A stretch of 64,000 nt of DNA, from NCBI GenBank assembly GCA_903813345.2, contig CAIIXF020000010.1, positions 15,063,181 to 15,127,180 of the forward strand. The letters run 5' to 3'. This document shows, piece after piece, positions 24,701-36,951 of this stretch. The first letter of the stretch is position 1; each line of letters opens with the position of its first letter. Both the position numbers and the translations under genes were made by a program. The notes beneath the pieces were generated by a model. The model did not search any database. It saw only the letters and a list, made by a program, of their open reading frames with translations, and was not told the origin of the DNA. The DNA is from Owenia fusiformis (lineage: Eukaryota; Annelida; Polychaeta; Sabellida; Oweniidae).

Positions 24701-27693
24701 TGATTTTTACTGCATTTGGAGGAGGTTGCATTTTGTCATTTAATTAATGATTAGTATATGTACTGCATTTGGAGGAGGTTGCATTTTGTCATTTAATTAA
24801 TGATCAGTATATGTACTGCATTTGGAGGAGGTTGCATTTTGTCATTTAATTAATGATTATTACTGCATTTGGAGGAGGTTGCATTTTGTCATTTAATTAA
24901 TGATTATTACTGCATTTGGAGGAGGTTGCATTTTGTCATTTAATTAATGATTAGTATATGTACTGCATTTGGAGGAGGTTGCATTTTGTCATTTAATTAA
25001 TGATTAGTATATGTACTGCATTTGGAGGAGGTTGCATTTTGTCATTTAATTAATGATCAGTATATGTACTGCATTTGGAGGAGGTTGCATTTGTCATTTA
25101 ATTAATGATTATTACTGCATTTGGAGGAGGTTGCATTTTGTCATTTAATTAATGATTATTACTGCATTTGGAGGAGGTTGCATTTTGTCATTTAATTAAT
25201 GATTATTACTGCATTTGGAGGAGGTTGCATTTTGTCATTTAATTAATGATTAGTATATGTACTGCATCTGGAGGAGGTTGCATTTTGTCATTTAATTAAT
25301 GATTAGTATATGTACTGCATTTGGAGGAGGTTGCATTTTGTCATTTAATTAATGATCAGTATATGTACTGCATTTGGAGGAGGTTGCATTTTGTCATTTA
25401 ATTAATGATTATTACTGCATTTGGAGGAGGTTGCATTTTGTCATTTAATTAATGATTATTACTGCATTTGGAGGAGGTTGCATTTTGTCATTTAATTAAT
25501 GATTAGTATATGAACTGCATTTGGAGGAGGTTGCATTTTGTCATTTAATTAATGATTAGTATATGTACTGCATTTGGAGGAGGTTGCATTTTGTCATTTA
25601 ATTAATGATTAGTATATGTACTGCATTTGGAGGAGGTTGCATTTTGTCATTTAATTAATGACTAGTACTGCATTTGGAGGAGGGTGCATTTTGTCATTTA
25701 ATTAATGATTAGTACTGTATTTGGAGAAGGTTGCAATTTATCATTTATTAATGATTAGTACTGCATTTGGAGGAGGTCACAATTAGTCATTTAATTTATG
25801 ATTAGTACTGCACTCGATTGCACCACAAATGTTTATATCAACCATTAAAGGTTATATAACTCATCAACAAACTAGTTAATCAATTTCAATTCTGAATAAT
25901 TACTTTTCTTCATGCTAAATGTTAATCTGATCTCATATTACAGTGTATTGTGATATCTTTTAAGAAATGATTCACCAATTTATTTTCAGTGCTCTCAGAG
26001 AGGACATTGAGATTCTGTGGTATGGATCTGATATGGGTGGCTGATATGAGCTGTTCTATTGCACCAGACGACAAGGAGCGTGTTAAAAAATTCATAATGA
26101 ACGTCATTGAATCATTCCGTATCAGCCCTATACATGTTAGAACTGGTGGTGTTTCTTATGGACATGAGGTCCACAATATACAAACTCTAAAAGAAGGGAG
26201 AAATCGTCCTATCACACTTAGGAACTTTGAAAATATGAATACTGATGACGGCAAATGCAGAACAGTTACAAATGACGCACTTAGAAGAGTAAGAGACAAA
26301 TATTTCATTGAAGCTGCTGGAGATAGACCTCAGTTCCCAAATGTATTAATAGTTATTACTGATGGAAAAACAAATCAGGGAAAAAAAGAAGACAACGATG
26401 CTTTCTCTAAAGAAACGATTCGGCTAGCTGAGGAAATACGTAAGAGTGGAGCCGAAACGATTGTGGTAGGTCTAGCTCAAAAGCGGTCTGGCAAGCTGAC
26501 TGGGTATGAAGAATGGTTAGGGATTGCAGGTACTGAGGAGAATATTTACGTAATGGAATCATTTGAACAATTGGCTACAAAAGTGAAAGTTCTTGCTGAA
26601 AAGTCATGCTGTAAGTAATTTATTCAATAACTAGCATGGTTTATCTATCCCATCATCTATATATCTGATGAAAATACAGGTTTATGTCAGAGTGTAGGTA
26701 TACCCAGGAGGAGTGAGTAGCTCCCATAATTCTTTCATATTCTATCGTATTCGGGGATTCCCCATTACATCATCTCTTGCATCATCTCCAATCAAATTGC
26801 AGGATTCGATCACATGAACAATCATGAGTACGTGCTCTCTCAGTGCTCCGCATGCGCAGAGTTAAATTTGAAATCGTGGGGTAGCGTTAATAGCTGAGTT
26901 CAACATCATCATTTTAAACCTACGGTAATACTATTGAAGTTACTCGATCCATACTTGTAGAGAATACTCATAAAACTACAGTGAACATTTGGAGATTCAT
27001 TTTAACGGCAAATTGAGGCCTGATTATGAAATTTGTTTTCGAACGTTCTAATATGATAGGTCATCTTTGGGAAATCTCTCCCCCCCTGGGTATACCAATG
27101 GGTACAGATTGTGTTCCCCTTTTAGCAGATCTTTTTCTGTTCTCATTTTTTACAACTAAGGATGAAGAAAGCTAAAGCTAAATTTCATTCTGCAAAGTGA
27201 TTTAATAAGACAGATGGATATATTGATGACCTGTTAAGTTCAGACAACCCAAAATTTAAAGACTTCAGATGAGATATATTCTCCTAAGCTAGAATCGAAA
27301 AAAGACTTATAAATTACCAATATGAAATAACTATTAACTAGTAATAACTAATATTAGTATGATAGTAAATTATGCTGAGAAAATAACAGGCAAAACTGTA
27401 GTTTTGTTTGATCTGTGAAACAAAGCTTTGGTAAAAACATGCGTGTGATTAACATAAATGATATCAATGCTTGATGTCATGTGTGTTGATTTTCCCCAAT
27501 GGTGTCTTAATTTTACAATTTTCAGCTCCTATCATTTCTTGTCAAATCCATGTTTTAAAATCTTGATGGTCTCCTGGGTGTTAATCCATAGTTAATCCTT
27601 GAAAATGAGAAATATTTTTGGGGATTATATGATGCAATCTTACTAACTGTATTTAACTTATTCTATTTTTCAGTTCATGGACATGAAGTGTAA
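21758..27693 (+). CDS. Gene A: secreted CBM14-like + vWA protein
   Basis: Predicted secreted protein of 329 aa. Exons: 21758-21863, 22370-22612, 25990-26610 and 27674-27693, all GT-AG and phase 1. Exon 1 is a signal peptide (core VVYLSLILAIL). Exon 2 has six cysteines with C-TYYR-C and then C-P-K-G, resembling a CBM14/peritrophin-A chitin-binding domain. Exon 3 is a vWA domain: it opens FCGMDL, has the MIDAS signature DMSCS, a Thr in CRTVTNDAL, Asp in VITDG, and closes with EKSC. The 20-nt exon 4 adds FHGHEV. In-frame ATGs also occur at 21728 and 21770; I chose 21758 because the basic extension before it is unlike the other copies, but 21770 would also give a good signal peptide. Intron 2 (3.4 kb) is swollen by two arrays. 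Ligand is unknown; chitin binding is inferred from the domain only. Confidence 0.85.
22675..24178. repeat. Repeat element with 162-bp internal units in intron 2 of gene A
   Basis: Units of about 162 bp carry CAAGACTTTACAGACAAGAT at about 22919, 23081, 23243, 23405 and 23568, with CAAAATGGCTGCCTTGACAT nearby. The block ends in a GGACGGACAGACAGAC-rich segment (24090-24135) and then CCCCACACTATGTGGTGGGG, a small hairpin near 24152-24171. GGACGGA-rich tails of this kind recur in the window (also near 38690). The element family is not identified. Confidence 0.65.
24240..25815. repeat. 47-55-bp minisatellite in intron 2 of gene A
   Basis: About 30 units share GCATTTGGAGGAGGTTGCAT followed by TTTGTCATTTAATTAATGAT. 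Units come in a short form (spacer TATTACT) and a long form (spacer TAGTATATGTACT or CAGTATATGTACT). A block of six units from about 24340 is repeated from about 24650, which shows a higher-order repeat of about 305 bp. Units at the right edge are more diverged. Confidence 0.92.
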
Positions 27694-28015
27694 CATACAG
27701 GATAGGACTTGGTATGCAAAACTGACAAAGCTGGAAACTCTGCAGGAATTCTAATATAGGAGACAACATTTCGTTTTTGTTCATTTGTTCAGATAAACTC
27801 ATTTGTACTGTACATTTTTGTAAATGTTAAAATGTACAGTAAATGTAAAAAAATATAACAAAACTAAAGGCAGAATCAGATCTAGTAAGATTTTAAGGAG
27901 TTCTTTTGACGAACATTGTTTCAATTTTAGAATATTGTGGGCTCACATCATTCCTTGTCATGTCTATTTACTAAAAATGTATGCATTTGAGGAAAGATTT
28001 TTAGTTTGGACCATA

Positions 28016-28021
28016 AATAAA
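28016..28021 (+). promoter_or_regulatory. Candidate polyadenylation signal of gene A
   Basis: AATAAA within CATAAATAAATGAC. The same context (CATAAATAAATGAC preceded by CAGTTTGGA or TAGTTTGGA) occurs 3' of gene G at 57029, which supports a shared 3' end. Confidence 0.5.
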
Positions 28022-28023
28022 TG

Positions 28024-28135
28024 ACAGGTGGATTTGCTAAAGTGAGGATTTCCCATGTTAAAAATAAGAGAATTTTCAAGAGGCCATACATCAGTGGATG
28101 AGATTATACAAAATGTAAAATATGCAAATTTTATT
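28024..28135 (+). repeat. Dispersed repeat, inverted partner downstream of gene G
   Basis: Contains GTGAGGATTTCCCATGTTAA, GAGAATTTTCAAGAGGC, ATCAGTGGATGAGA and CAAAATGTAAAATATGCAAA in this order. The same blocks are found in reverse orientation at about 57163-57270, beside the long palindrome there. Confidence 0.65.
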
Positions 28136-29018
28136 TTTTTATTTTATTTCTATAATCAACACCGTTACTGAATTTACCAATTTCCCACCAATTTTTAACA
28201 TATGGATCTTTTGGGAGATATTATATCTGAGATTGTAAGGAATATATTGGTAAGCCAACTGTCCACTTTGCTTGCAATTTTGTCACCCCCTGTAAATCTG
28301 ATTCTGTCATTAACGTTTTAATATGATTCTTTTATCATAAGGAAACACTCTTCTTATAATAATTGATTTGAATGAAATGGATGTTTGAACAAAATATTTG
28401 AACAATTACAAAAAAATATTGACATTTAGCTTATATTGTTAGGATTCTGAAGTTTGTAATCTCAAATATAATATATTACATCATATGTCTCTCAGGTCTA
28501 CAATCCTCTTAAATGAAGCTCAGATCCTCGATTTCAAAATTACACTTAAAACAATAATTTCATCCTGAATAATTTGTAATACTCGTATCATACATGTTTT
28601 TAAATTTGACTTTGATATTACCCTTACTCAATACTGTAAATATATGCAATTCATTCATACTATATACTGATATTTGTACCTGATAGAAAAAGTTGAACTA
28701 ATATTGTAAATAAATGAAAACGTTTGGATGTGATATATTCATATATGATCTATCACCAAATCATAATTCAGCACTAAACAAATAAAATATTTGTTTAATA
28801 ACCCATTATAAACTCTGACCATAGCTCATTTCAAGGGTCATTACCATATTCCAGTAAGGCCACTTAGATCTTATAGGTTTTCTACAGAAGCATCAGTGTC
28901 CATGGTACATAAATTATTTCAAGGTATTGTTATAACAACCATCTATCTACCAGTGTCCTTCCTGCATGACTGCTATGTACACTCATTTGAATAAAGAAAT
29001 ACTCTGTCAAATGATCTG

Positions 29019-29027
29019 CATAAAAAG
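29019..29027 (+). promoter_or_regulatory. TATA-like element upstream of gene B
   Basis: CATAAAAAG lies 70 bp before the gene B start codon. The spacing resembles the clearer TATA boxes of genes D, E and F (71-77 bp from the ATG). Confidence 0.35.
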
Positions 29028-29089
29028 AAAGTTCGAAGAAGTTCAATCTATTGCCAGATTAACTAGTCAGTCATAAGTCAGGGAGAAAC

Positions 29090-32000
29090 ATGCAGCAAGT
29101 TTTGCAGGTTTTTATATTCATATGTGTGTTTGTACTGGCATACTCTGATGAAGAAATCAGACGTAAGTAAACTTTATATGAATTATGAAGAATTTTCATA
29201 TTTTCTATTATTAATTTTTGATTAATCAATTAATTAAATAAATGACATACTGATAGCATTGGAGTAAAAATGACACAACCTTTTTTGGCATGGGCAATCA
29301 AAATTCTATTATCAATATTTTTTAATCAATCAATTAAATGAATGACACTAACTGATAGCACTGGAGTTAGAATGATGCAACCTTTTTGGCATGGGCAATC
29401 AAAATTCCATTATCAATATTTTTTAATCAATCAATTAAATGTATGATACTAACAGATAGCACTGGAGTTAGAATGGCACAACCTTTTTGGCATGGGCAAT
29501 CAAAATTCCATTATCAATATTTTTTTTATTAATCAATCAATCAAATAAATGACACAAACTGATAGAACTGAAGTCAGAATGACACAACCTTTTTGGCATG
29601 GGCAATCAAAATTCCATTATCAATATTTTTTTTAATCAATCAATAAATGAATGACACTAACTGATAGCACTGGAGTTAGAATGGCATAACCTTTTTGGCA
29701 TGGGCAATCAAAATTCTATTATCAATATTTTTTATTAATCAATTATTTAATAAATGACACAAACTGATAGAACTGAAGTTAGAATGGCATAACCTTTTTG
29801 GAATGGGCAATCAAAATTTCATTATCAATATTTTTTAATCAATCAATTAAATGAATGACACTAACAGATAGCACTGGAGTTAGAATGGCACAACCTTTTT
29901 GGCATGGGCAATCAAAATTCCATTATCAATATTTTTTTTATTAATCAATCAAATAAATGACACAAACTGATAGAACTGAAGTCAGAATGACACAACCTTT
30001 TTGGCATGGGCAATCAAAATTCCATTATCAATATTTTTTTTAATCAATCAATAAATGAATGACACTAACTGATAGCACTGGAGTTAGAATGGCATAACCT
30101 TTTTGGCATGGGCAATCAAAATCCTATTATCAATATTTTTTATTAATCAATTTATTAAATAAATGACACAAACTGATAGAACTGAAGTTAGAATGTCATA
30201 ACCTTTTTGGCATGGGCAATCAAAATTCTATTATCAATATTTTTTATTAATCAATTTATTAAATAAATGACACAAACTGATAGAACTGAAGTTAGAATGG
30301 CATAACCTTTTTGGCATGGGCAATCAAAATTCCATTATCAATATTCTTTATTAATCAATCAATTGAAAACATGACACTAACTGATAGAACTTAAGTTAGA
30401 ATGATACAGCTTTTTAAAATGTAACAGAAGTGCAATTATTTCAGATCATTGAAACCCTGGCTAGTTCACAATAAGAAGAGGTGGTGACATTGTTATGCCC
30501 CATGCTAAATTTTTTAGTTAATTTATATAATAATTGTGATATTTCTACACTTCCATATAGGCTAAATAATAAAAAAGAATAATGGGATTAAACAGATAGT
30601 TCATAAATTTGATGTCAAAACATAAAAGGAGTGTAATATTGTTTAATATTTCTAAATCCAGGTTGTAATGATGCTACAGAAAAATACATGGTTATCCCAA
30701 AATTGTTCCGTCAGCCTAATGAGGACCAGTGTGAATATTTAAGGTGTGTAAACTCCTATTATGTGCGGGAACAATGTCCTAAAGGGTTAGCTATTCAGGA
30801 TAGATATCTACAACGTAAGGATGGACAACCTCTTCAAAAGAGTAAGAAACCCAGCGATAATTATCCCTGCAGAAAACGAAGTCAGGCTTGCCGTCAAGGG
30901 AACCCTCCTATAAGTAGGTAATTTTTTAGTAAACATTATTTAGCATAAATAAGACTGAGCGAAATAAGCCATTGCGACATTCTTTGACATATCAGCATAT
31001 TTAGCATAAATAAAACTGAGCGAAATAAGCCATTGCAACATTCTTTGACATATCAGCATATTTAGCATAAATAAGACTGAACGAAATAAGCCATTGCAAC
31101 ATTCTTTGACATATCAGCATATTTAGCATAAATAAAACTGAATGAAATAAGCCAATGCAACATTCTTTGACATATCAGCATATTTAACATAAATAAGACT
31201 GAGCGAAATAAGCCATTGCAACATTCTTTGACATATCAGCATATTTAGCATAAATAAGACTGAGCGAAATAAGCCATTGCAACATTCTTTGACATATCAG
31301 CATATTTAGCATAAATAAGACTGAGCGAAATAAGCCATTGCAACATTCTTTGACATATCAGCATATTTAGCATAAATAAGACTGAGCGAAATAAGCCATT
31401 GCAACATTCTTTGACATATCAGCATATTTAGCATAAATAAGACTGAGCGAAATAAGCCATTGCAACATTCTTTGACATATCAGCTTGTAATGTATAGACT
31501 GCATAGAGGTGTAGAGGTCATAGAGGTTCATGGTAAATATGTTCATATTGTATAATAGAAGGATATTTCTTTTTAATGTTGTTATCAATTATGATAATGA
31601 TCAATAATCCTTGGTACATGATGTGCTTCTATTTACTACAGGGCCAGATCTTTCTTTCTGTGGCATGGACCTTATGGTGGTCATTGATATGAGCTGTTCT
31701 ATCAGTGACGAAAACAAAACAACTGTCGTTAACTTTGTCCAGGACCTCATTTCCAAATTTGTTATCAGTCCGCTACATGTAAAAATTGCAGGAATCTCTT
31801 ACGCATCAAAAGTGAATAACATTCAGACATTTAATGAAGGTCGAAACCGACCAATCACAATGAGAAACTTTAAAAGGATGACGAGGGAAGATGGCAGGTG
31901 CCACACAGTAACAGACGACGCATTGGAAGCTGTACGAGATATATACTTCAAAGAAGTCATGGGAGACAGACCGTTGTACAAAAATGTACTGTTACTTTTG

Positions 32001-32400
32001 ACTGATGGCCATTCCTACAAAGGGAAGAAAGTTGACAAAGAAATGTTGTCCAATAAAACTATTGCTTTAGGGGCTGAACTTAGAAAGAACGGAGTCTTGA
32101 CTATCATTGTTGGGTTGCCAAAGAAGAGAAAGGGGACTCTTGCTGGAATGAATGAGTGGCTCGGAATTGCTGGAGACCCGGAAAATATATTATATATGAA
32201 CACATTTGATGAACTTGAAACGAAAATCCAGTTAATAGCTGAGAAGTCATGTGGTAAGCTATTGATGATTTGTCATTCTTTTTATATGCATAAATTGGGT
32301 CTTAACAGTCAATTTAATATTAATGTAATATACAGTACCTGCACTCTATATTATATCTATTGTTTATTTATTCATTTCAGTGAGCTTGAATGAAGTGTAA
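29090..32400 (+). CDS. Gene B: secreted CBM14-like + vWA protein
   Basis: Predicted 318 aa. Exons: 29090-29162, 30662-30913, 31642-32253 and 32381-32400, all phase 1. Exon 1 is the shortest in the cluster: a signal peptide with core VFIFICVFVLA and only a few residues after it. Exon 2 is the most diverged cysteine module (C-EYLR-C, then C-P-K-G), keeps all six cysteines and has an extra basic loop (QKSKKPSD) before the fifth. Its donor is GTAGGT rather than GTAAGT. Exon 3 is the vWA domain with FCGMDL, DMSCS, CHTVTDDAL and LLTDG. The 20-nt exon 4 encodes VSLNEV. Introns 1 and 2 are filled by a 102-bp and a 61-bp array. Closest neighbour in sequence is gene C (same KGKKVDKEMLSN segment). Confidence 0.85.
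29200..30400. repeat. About 102-bp tandem repeat in intron 1 of gene B
   Basis: Around 11-12 units, each with CCTTTTTGGCATGGGCAATC about every 102 bp, followed by CATTATCAATATTTTTT, TTAATCAATCAA and ACTGATAG(C/A)ACTG. Two alternating unit types (TGGAGTTAGAATGGCA and TGAAGT(C/T)AGAATG) indicate a two-unit higher-order structure over part of the array. Confidence 0.9.
30941..31489. repeat. 61-bp tandem repeat in intron 2 of gene B, nine units
   Basis: Units with TAGCATAAATAAGACTGAGC and TTCTTTGACATATCAGCATA recur every 61 bp from 30941. The last five are nearly identical, so the array has been homogenised recently. It begins only about 27 bp after the exon 2 donor. Confidence 0.92.
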
Positions 32401-33915
32401 CCATACATCAATGCTGATCTCTAACCTGGTACAACAATTGTTAGTAGGAACAACACCATAGTAGACAGGTTTTAAAAAATGAAGATGAACAATCCAAACA
32501 AGCATATAGCAGTGACATGAATAAGCATGTTCATATTAACAGATGACACAATCTGCCCTGACTCTTGAATAGGGTAAAGGGGTATAACATTGAGGCCATT
32601 TCATTTCTATTTGGGTTAACTTCGACGTAAGGGGTAACTTCGACACCTTGTTCTTTATTTGCTCTAATTTCGGATTTAGGTGGGAAGCCATGTATTTCTT
32701 CTCAAGTGATCTCACAAGATTTTTTTTTATTTGATTTGAAAACTATATTTATTATATAGTTTTTTGAAATCCATCTTTGCAGAAATGGTAATTCTAACAA
32801 GTAAGTGTCGACTTAATCCATTTGTCGTGTGAAGATTACCCCACATGTTGACATTACACCCCCTTCGCCCCATTCTTTATGTAACATCTGGAATAACATA
32901 AATAACATCTGGACTAAAATCACCGAGTTTAATAAAATAAATAGAGTTTATTGCTTTTCTGTATAATACAATGTAAAATATAAGGAAACGTTACTTGAAT
33001 TTACTATTTTTTTAAATCTGGAATTTCATTTTTATTAGTAGGTACAGTATACCTGTTAAAGTATTAATTAAGAAATTAACTAAGCAATGCCATTTGCAGA
33101 AAAAACATATACTACAATTATAATACATGATACAATTGAGAAATGTTATTTTATTATTCATACTTTATGATTATTATATGATTATTATACCATTAACGAC
33201 ATGATACAAGGTAAGCACAACGCAAATCATAATAAGGCAATCAATTGTATCAAGTCCTCAAGTAAAGTATCAACACGGTGTCGTTTATGTCATTCCATTT
33301 TACATGTACATGTATTAGTTGTTTTTTACATTAATACGGAATAAAACATACCATTTTATGAAAAATGGTGATCTAGTCCTATGGAAATAGAGATTATGTT
33401 TTACAGCAAGTTTGGCAACATACTTTATTGCACACTCTCAAGGGAAATACATCTTTGACGATAGAAGAATGAAAACGTCTTAGGGTCGCTTTTTTGTTTT
33501 TTGTCCCTCCCTTGTTTACATTCTCCAAAATATGAGAAATGAGAAAAGTCATCATAACTTTTTGAAACTCCAATTATCAAAACCAATTTCACAAGCTGGT
33601 GGTGAATATTTTAGCCCTTCACAAATTCTGGATTCTAATATAGAGATAAATAAATGGACTCATCCACCAGACCACCGCTCATCTGATAATGCTCCCACAC
33701 GTGAGTTTTAAGCATATCAAATGAGCATAAAAAATAACTTTTCAACTATCGATCTAATCATTACCATTCACATTATTTTAATTTTCCAACTTATGATACT
33801 GTAAATAATAGTAATTATTCTGCTTGGTGTATTTAATGGGAAATAATCATAGATTAAAGTTACATTACATCTTGTTACCAAGAAAACAACAGCAATCAGC
33901 TGCATATCAGCAGAG
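32401..33915. other. Intergenic region between genes B and C
   Basis: Presumed 3' UTR of gene B with a candidate AATAAA at 32931-32936, then AT-rich sequence. No gene or array is supported. A weak TATA-like TATTTAA at about 33830 lies 86 bp before the gene C start. Confidence 0.4.
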
Positions 33916-36900
33916 ATGAAGAATTTGATTTCAATTTTTGGATTGATGTGCCTCACACTGATAGCACATGCTCAAAAAGAAATCAAAATTAAAAGGGATC
34001 CAAGAAAGTTTTCAGAACCTGGAAAAACGATTAAATCACGTAAGTTACTTTATTGTGATTACATGAACACATGTACTTGTCACAAAAATTCACTCACCAA
34101 AGATTATAGATTTATTAGATTTAGAAAAGAAGTTTATTATTGAGCATGCAATTCACTTCTTTGACTTCATAAAAACTTCCAGATAATTGACGACTGCCAA
34201 CACTCTTCACTCTTTTCACCCCCTAGAGATAGATTAAACTAATGTAGCAATATCAGTGATCTCCCCAGGATTTTTTTGCTTGCTTTAATGCTTAGGAGAT
34301 CACTGAATATATTGAGACATTAGAAAATACAAAATATATTATATATTATTATACAGACCTCACAGGTTAAAATGTAATTCTGGACGCCAGTCTAATGATT
34401 ATCTTATACATCCTATAACATCTGGTGGTTGTAAATAAATATGATAACAACACAAATCTTTGAATATTTTTTAAACATTTTTGCATTCAAGAAATTCTGT
34501 TCACAGAATTCTTATTTGTGAACATAGCCATTCATCTTTATTTTCATCGAAACAAAAAAATTCTCTGTACTTCCTTAAATAATATAGAACATTTGGGAGT
34601 ATTGGAAAATATATCTATATGCTAAAAATGACATGAAGTGTAAGGGAAAATGATACCCTGCGTGCAGAGTCTAGTTAAACTACACTCTGCCTAGTAGAGA
34701 CCATATTACAGTTTAGTAGCCCCGCCCCATGACGGGTACCGGTGACAGTATGGGTAAATCACTTTTGACCTACGCACTGACCTTCCACCAATCAGTGAGC
34801 TTGAAGAAACATACGGCAAATGCGTTCTAATTAAATATGCGCATGTCATTGGTCAATTCCGGGCTCAACGATGACGTCAGAAGGAATGACCATATAAAGA
34901 ACGTCGGTCAAATTTGGCCGACGAACACTGATTGGCGCGGTGAGTTCACAGGTTTATTTTAGTTTGAAAGAGTGAAGACGAAGCTCTCTTTTAAGAAGTG
35001 TAGTCAAACGAATGCAAAGGGTAGGAAAATGACACTAATCACAAAAATATTTTCTTCTTGTTTTCACAACCTTTATTTTACTAAACAGGATGTTTCGGAT
35101 CCTGTCTGGATCCTTTTTCAACTGTATTTTGTTTAGTAAAATAAAGGTTGTGCAAAGAAGAAAAAAATATTTTTGTGATTTGATAATCTAACCTGAAGAA
35201 CATGTTTAAGAAAATGACACTAGTTTGAGAAAAGACACTTGTACTTAGTCTCTGATACACCTTGACATTGTTATAATGACTCTAGTATGATTGAGTGTTC
35301 AAATATCTGGTTATTTTGGATTTTGAAATCTCCTTCCATTGTTTAACATCAACCTAACAAATATGCAAAATATTTTTTCTTTTCTCTTCAAGGATGTCAC
35401 CATGCAAATGAACGTTATATAGTTGAAAACATACCTCCAATATTTCGCCTCGAGAAGGTGCTCTGTGATTATTACCGGTGTGATAATTCATATTATGAGA
35501 AAACAAGGTGTCCTGATGGAATAGGCATTGGAGAAGATTTTTTGGAAACAGCTAAAGCTGGAATTGCCCACAGTCTTAATCCATGTAATTTACGTACAGA
35601 GGAATGTGCACAGCAAAATCCCATACAAAGTAAGTTCCAATTTCGGCATGTATTATCAGAATTGCAAAGTTCACTCTACTATACCTTGCATTTGGTGTTC
35701 ATGAGCAACCCATCTGGCTTATTAGTAATGTCATGTTATTTGTTTTTATTTGTCTGTTCCTTATTAATGGTTTAATGGATGACTGTTAGATGGTAATAAG
35801 GTACTTTCAAAAATATACTGAACAATACAATTAGACAAACAGAGTGTCTTATGCATTTCTAGGGGTTAGGTATAGTAGAGTGAAGTTATTTATTGAAATA
35901 TAGATACTGGTACATGAAAATATAGACTATATATGTATATGCATATTGTTTACTTTAAAATGGAATTCTAATTTTTTGAAGGTTTAAATCATTCTGTTAA
36001 AAAACAATATAGTTGATTGCATGATTTGATATAATGTACATTTATCAATAATGATTTATAACATGATTCTCATTTGTCAATGATCTTCATAGGGCCAGAT
36101 CTTTCTCTCTGCGGTATGGATCTTATGTTGGTGATTGATATGAGCTGTTCCATCAGTGACGCAAACAAGACAACTGTCATAAAGTTTGTAAATAACCTCA
36201 TTAGGAAGTTCAGACTCGGTCCACTACATGTAAAAATTGCAGGAGTCTCTTACGCATCAAAAGTCAATAATATTCAGACATTTAAAGAAGGCCGAAGCAG
36301 ACCACTTACATTGAAAAACTTCGACAAAATGGTGAGGAATGATAGCAGGTGTCACACTGTTACACACAAGGCACTGGAAGCTGTACGAGATATATACTTC
36401 ACAAAAGAAAATGGGGACAGAGGTTCATTCAAAAATGTCATGATTGTTGCAACTGATGGCAATTCCTATGAAGGGAAGAAAGTTGACAAAGAAATGTTGT
36501 CTAACCAAACCATTGCTTTAGGGACTGAACTTAGAGAGAGGGGAGTCATGTCTATGGTAATTGCGTTGCCAAAGAGGAAAAAGGGTGCTCTTGTTGGAAT
36601 GAATGAGTGGCTGGGAATTGCTGGAGATCCAAAGAATGTATTATATATGAACTCATTTGAGGAACTTGAAAACAAAACCCAGTTAATAGCTGATAAGTCA
36701 TGTGGTAAGCTGTTGATGATTTTTCATTTTTTATATGTATAAATTGGGTCTTAACAGTCAATTTAATATCAATGTAATAGTACAATAACATCATTTTAAG
36801 GGCAATATAGTGAAATATTGGACCAAGGGCCAAAGGCCCAAGGTCAAATATTTCACTATATTGCCCGCAAGGTGGTAATAATATAGTATTTGCAGTATAT

Positions 36901-36951
36901 ATTATACCTATAGTTTATTTATTTGTTACAGTGGTCTTGAATGAAGCGTAA
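33916..36951 (+). CDS. Gene C: secreted CBM14-like + vWA protein
   Basis: Predicted 330 aa. Exons: 33916-34039, 35393-35629, 36093-36704 and 36932-36951; all phase 1 and GT-AG. Signal peptide MKNLISIFGLMCLTLIAHA is followed by a basic linker and a SEPGK motif shared with D, E and F. Exon 2 has six cysteines (C-DYYR-C, then C-P-D-G). The vWA exon has LCGMDL, DMSCS, CHTVTHKAL and VATDG, and ends DKSC. The 20-nt exon 4 gives VVLNEA, close to gene B. If intron 3 were retained the protein would continue for about 10-15 codons. Intron 1 carries an inserted promoter-like block and a fold-back segment; intron 3 carries a 67-bp hairpin. Confidence 0.87.
34657..35023 (+). promoter_or_regulatory. Promoter-like insertion in intron 1 of gene C
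   Basis: A CpG- and GC-richer block in AT-rich intron. It has a GC box GCCCCGCCCC (34719-34728), CCAAT (34788-34792), inverted CCAAT (34848-34852), a perfect CRE TGACGTCA (34872-34879) and TATAAAG (34893-34899), in normal promoter order and spacing. About 40 bp after the TATA box there is a donor-like GCGGTGAGTT. The block is flanked by GGAAAATGA(T/C)AC at 34645-34656 and 35024-35035. It is either the promoter part of a retroelement or an alternative promoter for gene C; no coding frame is attached. Confidence 0.55.
35036..35208. mobile_element. Fold-back insertion in intron 1 of gene C
   Basis: Imperfect arms of about 51 bp (35037-35088 and 35130-35180) are inverted copies; both contain CAACCTTTATTTTACTAAAC or its complement, with small differences near the outer ends. 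The centre holds GGATCCTGTCTGGATCC. The segment is bounded by AAAATGACACTA at both ends (35026-35037 and 35211-35222), which looks like a target duplication of 12-13 bp. The length of the duplication suggests a retroelement rather than a cut-and-paste element. Family not identified. Confidence 0.6.
36800..36866. repeat. Long imperfect hairpin in intron 3 of gene C
   Basis: GGGCAATATAGTGAAATATT pairs with AATATTTCACTATATTGCCC across a GGCC-containing centre; arms are about 25 bp with one or two mismatches. It lies between the vWA exon and the terminal microexon. Confidence 0.75.

Larger units (their letters stand above)
27694..29089. other. 3' flank of gene A and intergenic region before gene B
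   Basis: Holds the presumed 3' UTR of gene A, a polyadenylation signal at 28016-28021, a dispersed repeat (28024-28135) and a possible TATA-like element for gene B at 29019-29027. No other gene is supported; the short open frame at about 27824-28024 lies in the UTR. Confidence 0.5.

Noticed and set aside
22340-25815. CRISPR-like appearance of regularly spaced repeats
   Set aside because: The arrays are head-to-tail minisatellites without unique spacers, inside introns of an animal gene.
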